DNA of 6,167 nt from Betaproteobacteria bacterium UBA2293 (GTDB lineage: Bacteria; Pseudomonadota; Gammaproteobacteria; Burkholderiales; Rhodocyclaceae), in contig DDWF01000273.1 of the NCBI GenBank assembly GCA_002345845.1, positions 1-6,167 on the forward strand, written 5' to 3'. Shown here piece after piece: positions 5,875 through 6,167 of this stretch (position 1 is the stretch's first letter; each line of letters starts with the position of its first letter). Below the pieces are notes generated by a model, which searched no databases, was not told where the DNA came from, and saw nothing but the letters and a program-made list of their open reading frames with translations. Both the position numbers and the translations under genes were made by a program.

Positions 5875-5958
5875 GCCGTCGGTGGCGATGCCGCAGGCGG
5901 TAGCGAAACCGAAAGTGGTTTCGGTCAGTGCCACGTCGTTGTCGATGTTGCCCGGGAA
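5875..5958 (-). pseudogene. pfkA: Internal fragment of a family-A 6-phosphofructokinase gene
   Basis: On the minus strand 28 codons read FPGNIDNDVALTETTFGF, then ATACGIATDG. This matches the substrate-binding region of family-A phosphofructokinases, where the usual pattern is I-P-K-T-I-D-N-D-V followed by T-E-T-T-F-G-F-D-T-A and an A-T-(D/E)-A-I-D-R-L helix. In this family the IDND segment includes the catalytic aspartate that activates the sugar hydroxyl. The fragment has FAT where FDT is expected, and after ATDG the resemblance stops (AAHGHQ...). Upstream it runs into the Pho-box region without the glycine-rich nucleotide-binding part. A complete enzyme needs over 300 residues, so this is a relic, about one-tenth of a gene. 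It is oriented away from the neighbouring pstS-like gene. Confidence 0.6.
5908..5925. repeat. Perfect 7-bp inverted repeat within the phosphofructokinase relic
   Basis: ACCGAAA (5908-5914) and TTTCGGT (5919-5925) pair around GTGG. An alternative overlapping pairing is GAAACC (5905-5910) with GGTTTC (5917-5922). No T-run follows on either strand, so it is not a standard intrinsic terminator. It coincides with the codons for TETTFGF and may be simply a by-product of them. Confidence 0.3.
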
Positions 5959-5975
5959 TGTAATCCTTCTGTAAT
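5958..5975 (+). promoter_or_regulatory. Pho box (PhoB binding site) upstream of the pstS-like gene
   Basis: ATGTAAT (5958-5964) and CTGTAAT (5969-5975) are 7-bp direct repeats separated by exactly 4 bp, the architecture of a Pho box (consensus CTGTCAT repeats with 4-bp spacing). A third, weaker copy, CTTCTAT (5980-5986), follows in register after another 4 bp. PhoB bound here would replace the missing -35 element and recruit RNA polymerase under phosphate starvation. The inference is strengthened by the phosphate-binding-protein-like gene directly downstream. Confidence 0.7.
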
Positions 5976-5983
5976 ATTGCTTC

Positions 5984-5989
5984 TATAGG
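5984..5989 (+). promoter_or_regulatory. -10-like element of the Pho-controlled promoter
   Basis: TATAGG matches TATAAT at four positions and lies 8 bp after the second Pho repeat, close to the distance seen in PhoB-activated promoters. Transcription would start near 5996, giving a leader of about 65 bases before the start codon at 6061. No -35 consensus is present, as expected for an activator-dependent promoter. Confidence 0.45.
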
Positions 5990-6046
5990 ATGCGTCTCCA
6001 TGGACACGGCGCCAGCCGATGTTCGAGCAGAGTTATTTCCCACTAC

Positions 6047-6051
6047 AGGAG
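6047..6051 (+). promoter_or_regulatory. Ribosome binding site of the pstS-like gene
   Basis: AGGAG ends nine bases before the ATG at 6061. The second ATG at 6067 would be 15 bases away, so 6061 is the better start. Confidence 0.6.
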
Positions 6052-6060
6052 CCATCCAGC

Positions 6061-6167
6061 ATGAACATGAAAAAGATCGTTGCGACCCTCGGCATCATCG
6101 CCGGTTCCGCTTTCGTGGCGCAAAGCGCAGTCGCCCAGGCCATCCAGGTCGATCCCGCCCTGCCCAA
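6061..6167 (+). CDS. pstS: Start of a periplasmic phosphate-binding protein (PstS-like), cut by the window edge
   Basis: Only the first 35 codons are present. They encode a classic Sec signal peptide: basic MNMKK, hydrophobic core IVATLGIIAGSAFVA, and a cleavage site after AVA (residues 23-25). The mature protein begins QAIQVDPALP. This mature start resembles PstS proteins of betaproteobacteria, where a short I-x-V-D-P-x-L-P lead precedes the phosphate-binding domain; that similarity is from memory and short. The Pho box directly upstream independently points to a phosphate-starvation gene, and pstS is the usual first gene of the pst operon. PstS binds inorganic phosphate in the periplasm and delivers it to the PstCAB ABC importer. 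Another Pho-regulated secreted protein, for instance a phosphatase or porin, cannot be excluded from this fragment. Confidence 0.65.
   Translation, partial: MNMKKIVATLGIIAGSAFVAQSAVAQAIQVDPALP

Noticed and set aside
5417..6055. 212-residue minus-strand open frame spanning the ATPase 3' end and the intergenic region
   Set aside because: It contains a run of Arg/His codons out of frame with the pfk fragment and antisense to the ATPase. It shows no protein family features.
6000..6167. ATG at 6000 as an upstream or alternative start overlapping the pstS-like gene
   Set aside because: It is in a different frame from the signal peptide, lies about at the inferred transcription start, and encodes Arg/His-rich sequence.

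Overview
The window looks like chromosomal DNA of a GC-rich proteobacterium, most likely a betaproteobacterium. That is inferred from the high-GC coding style, the Shine-Dalgarno-led or ATGA-coupled genes, the Pho-box promoter architecture and the style of the PstS-like N-terminus at the right end. No rRNA, tRNA, CRISPR array, complete insertion sequence or phage gene is visible.

Left part (1-1917). A possible ten-codon tail of a plus-strand gene enters from the left edge. Converging on it are two minus-strand genes: a class I SAM-dependent methyltransferase and, 64 bp downstream, a small two-helix membrane protein whose architecture recalls UspB. A 471-bp stretch without an intact gene follows (1054-1524). 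It is locally AT-rich and holds a perfect inverted repeat, a terminator-like hairpin and what looks like the decayed remains of one or two small plus-strand genes. Next comes a minus-strand four-helix membrane protein of unknown function.

Centre (1918-5734). This is the main system: a plus-strand operon of a TetR/AcrR-family regulator, a periplasmic adaptor (HlyD/RND type), a MacB/FtsX-type ABC permease and an ABC ATPase. The genes are packed with 4-, 4- and about 8-bp overlaps, so translation is probably coupled. A perfect 14-bp palindrome in the divergent intergenic region is the obvious candidate operator for the regulator. The gene order adaptor-permease-ATPase matches DevBCA-type exporters. 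No outer-membrane TolC-like partner is encoded here, so one would have to come from elsewhere. The substrate cannot be read from sequence.

Right part (5735-6167). Between the export operon and the last gene lie 326 bp that contain a minus-strand fragment clearly related to family-A 6-phosphofructokinase, carrying the signature around IDNDV...TETTFGF but broken at both ends. There is also an unassigned plus-strand reading-frame tail. Abutting the kinase fragment is a Pho-box-like pair of 7-bp direct repeats with 4-bp spacing and a -10-like element. They precede the start of a secreted protein that resembles PstS, the periplasmic phosphate-binding protein of the Pst transporter, which runs off the right end. 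This end is probably the start of a phosphate-starvation (PhoB-controlled) pst operon.

The most noteworthy points are the pfk relic fused to the Pho promoter edge, the broken small-gene remnant at 1304-1535, and the self-contained TetR-regulated export cassette with its palindromic operator. Nothing here amounts to a clearly new biological system.
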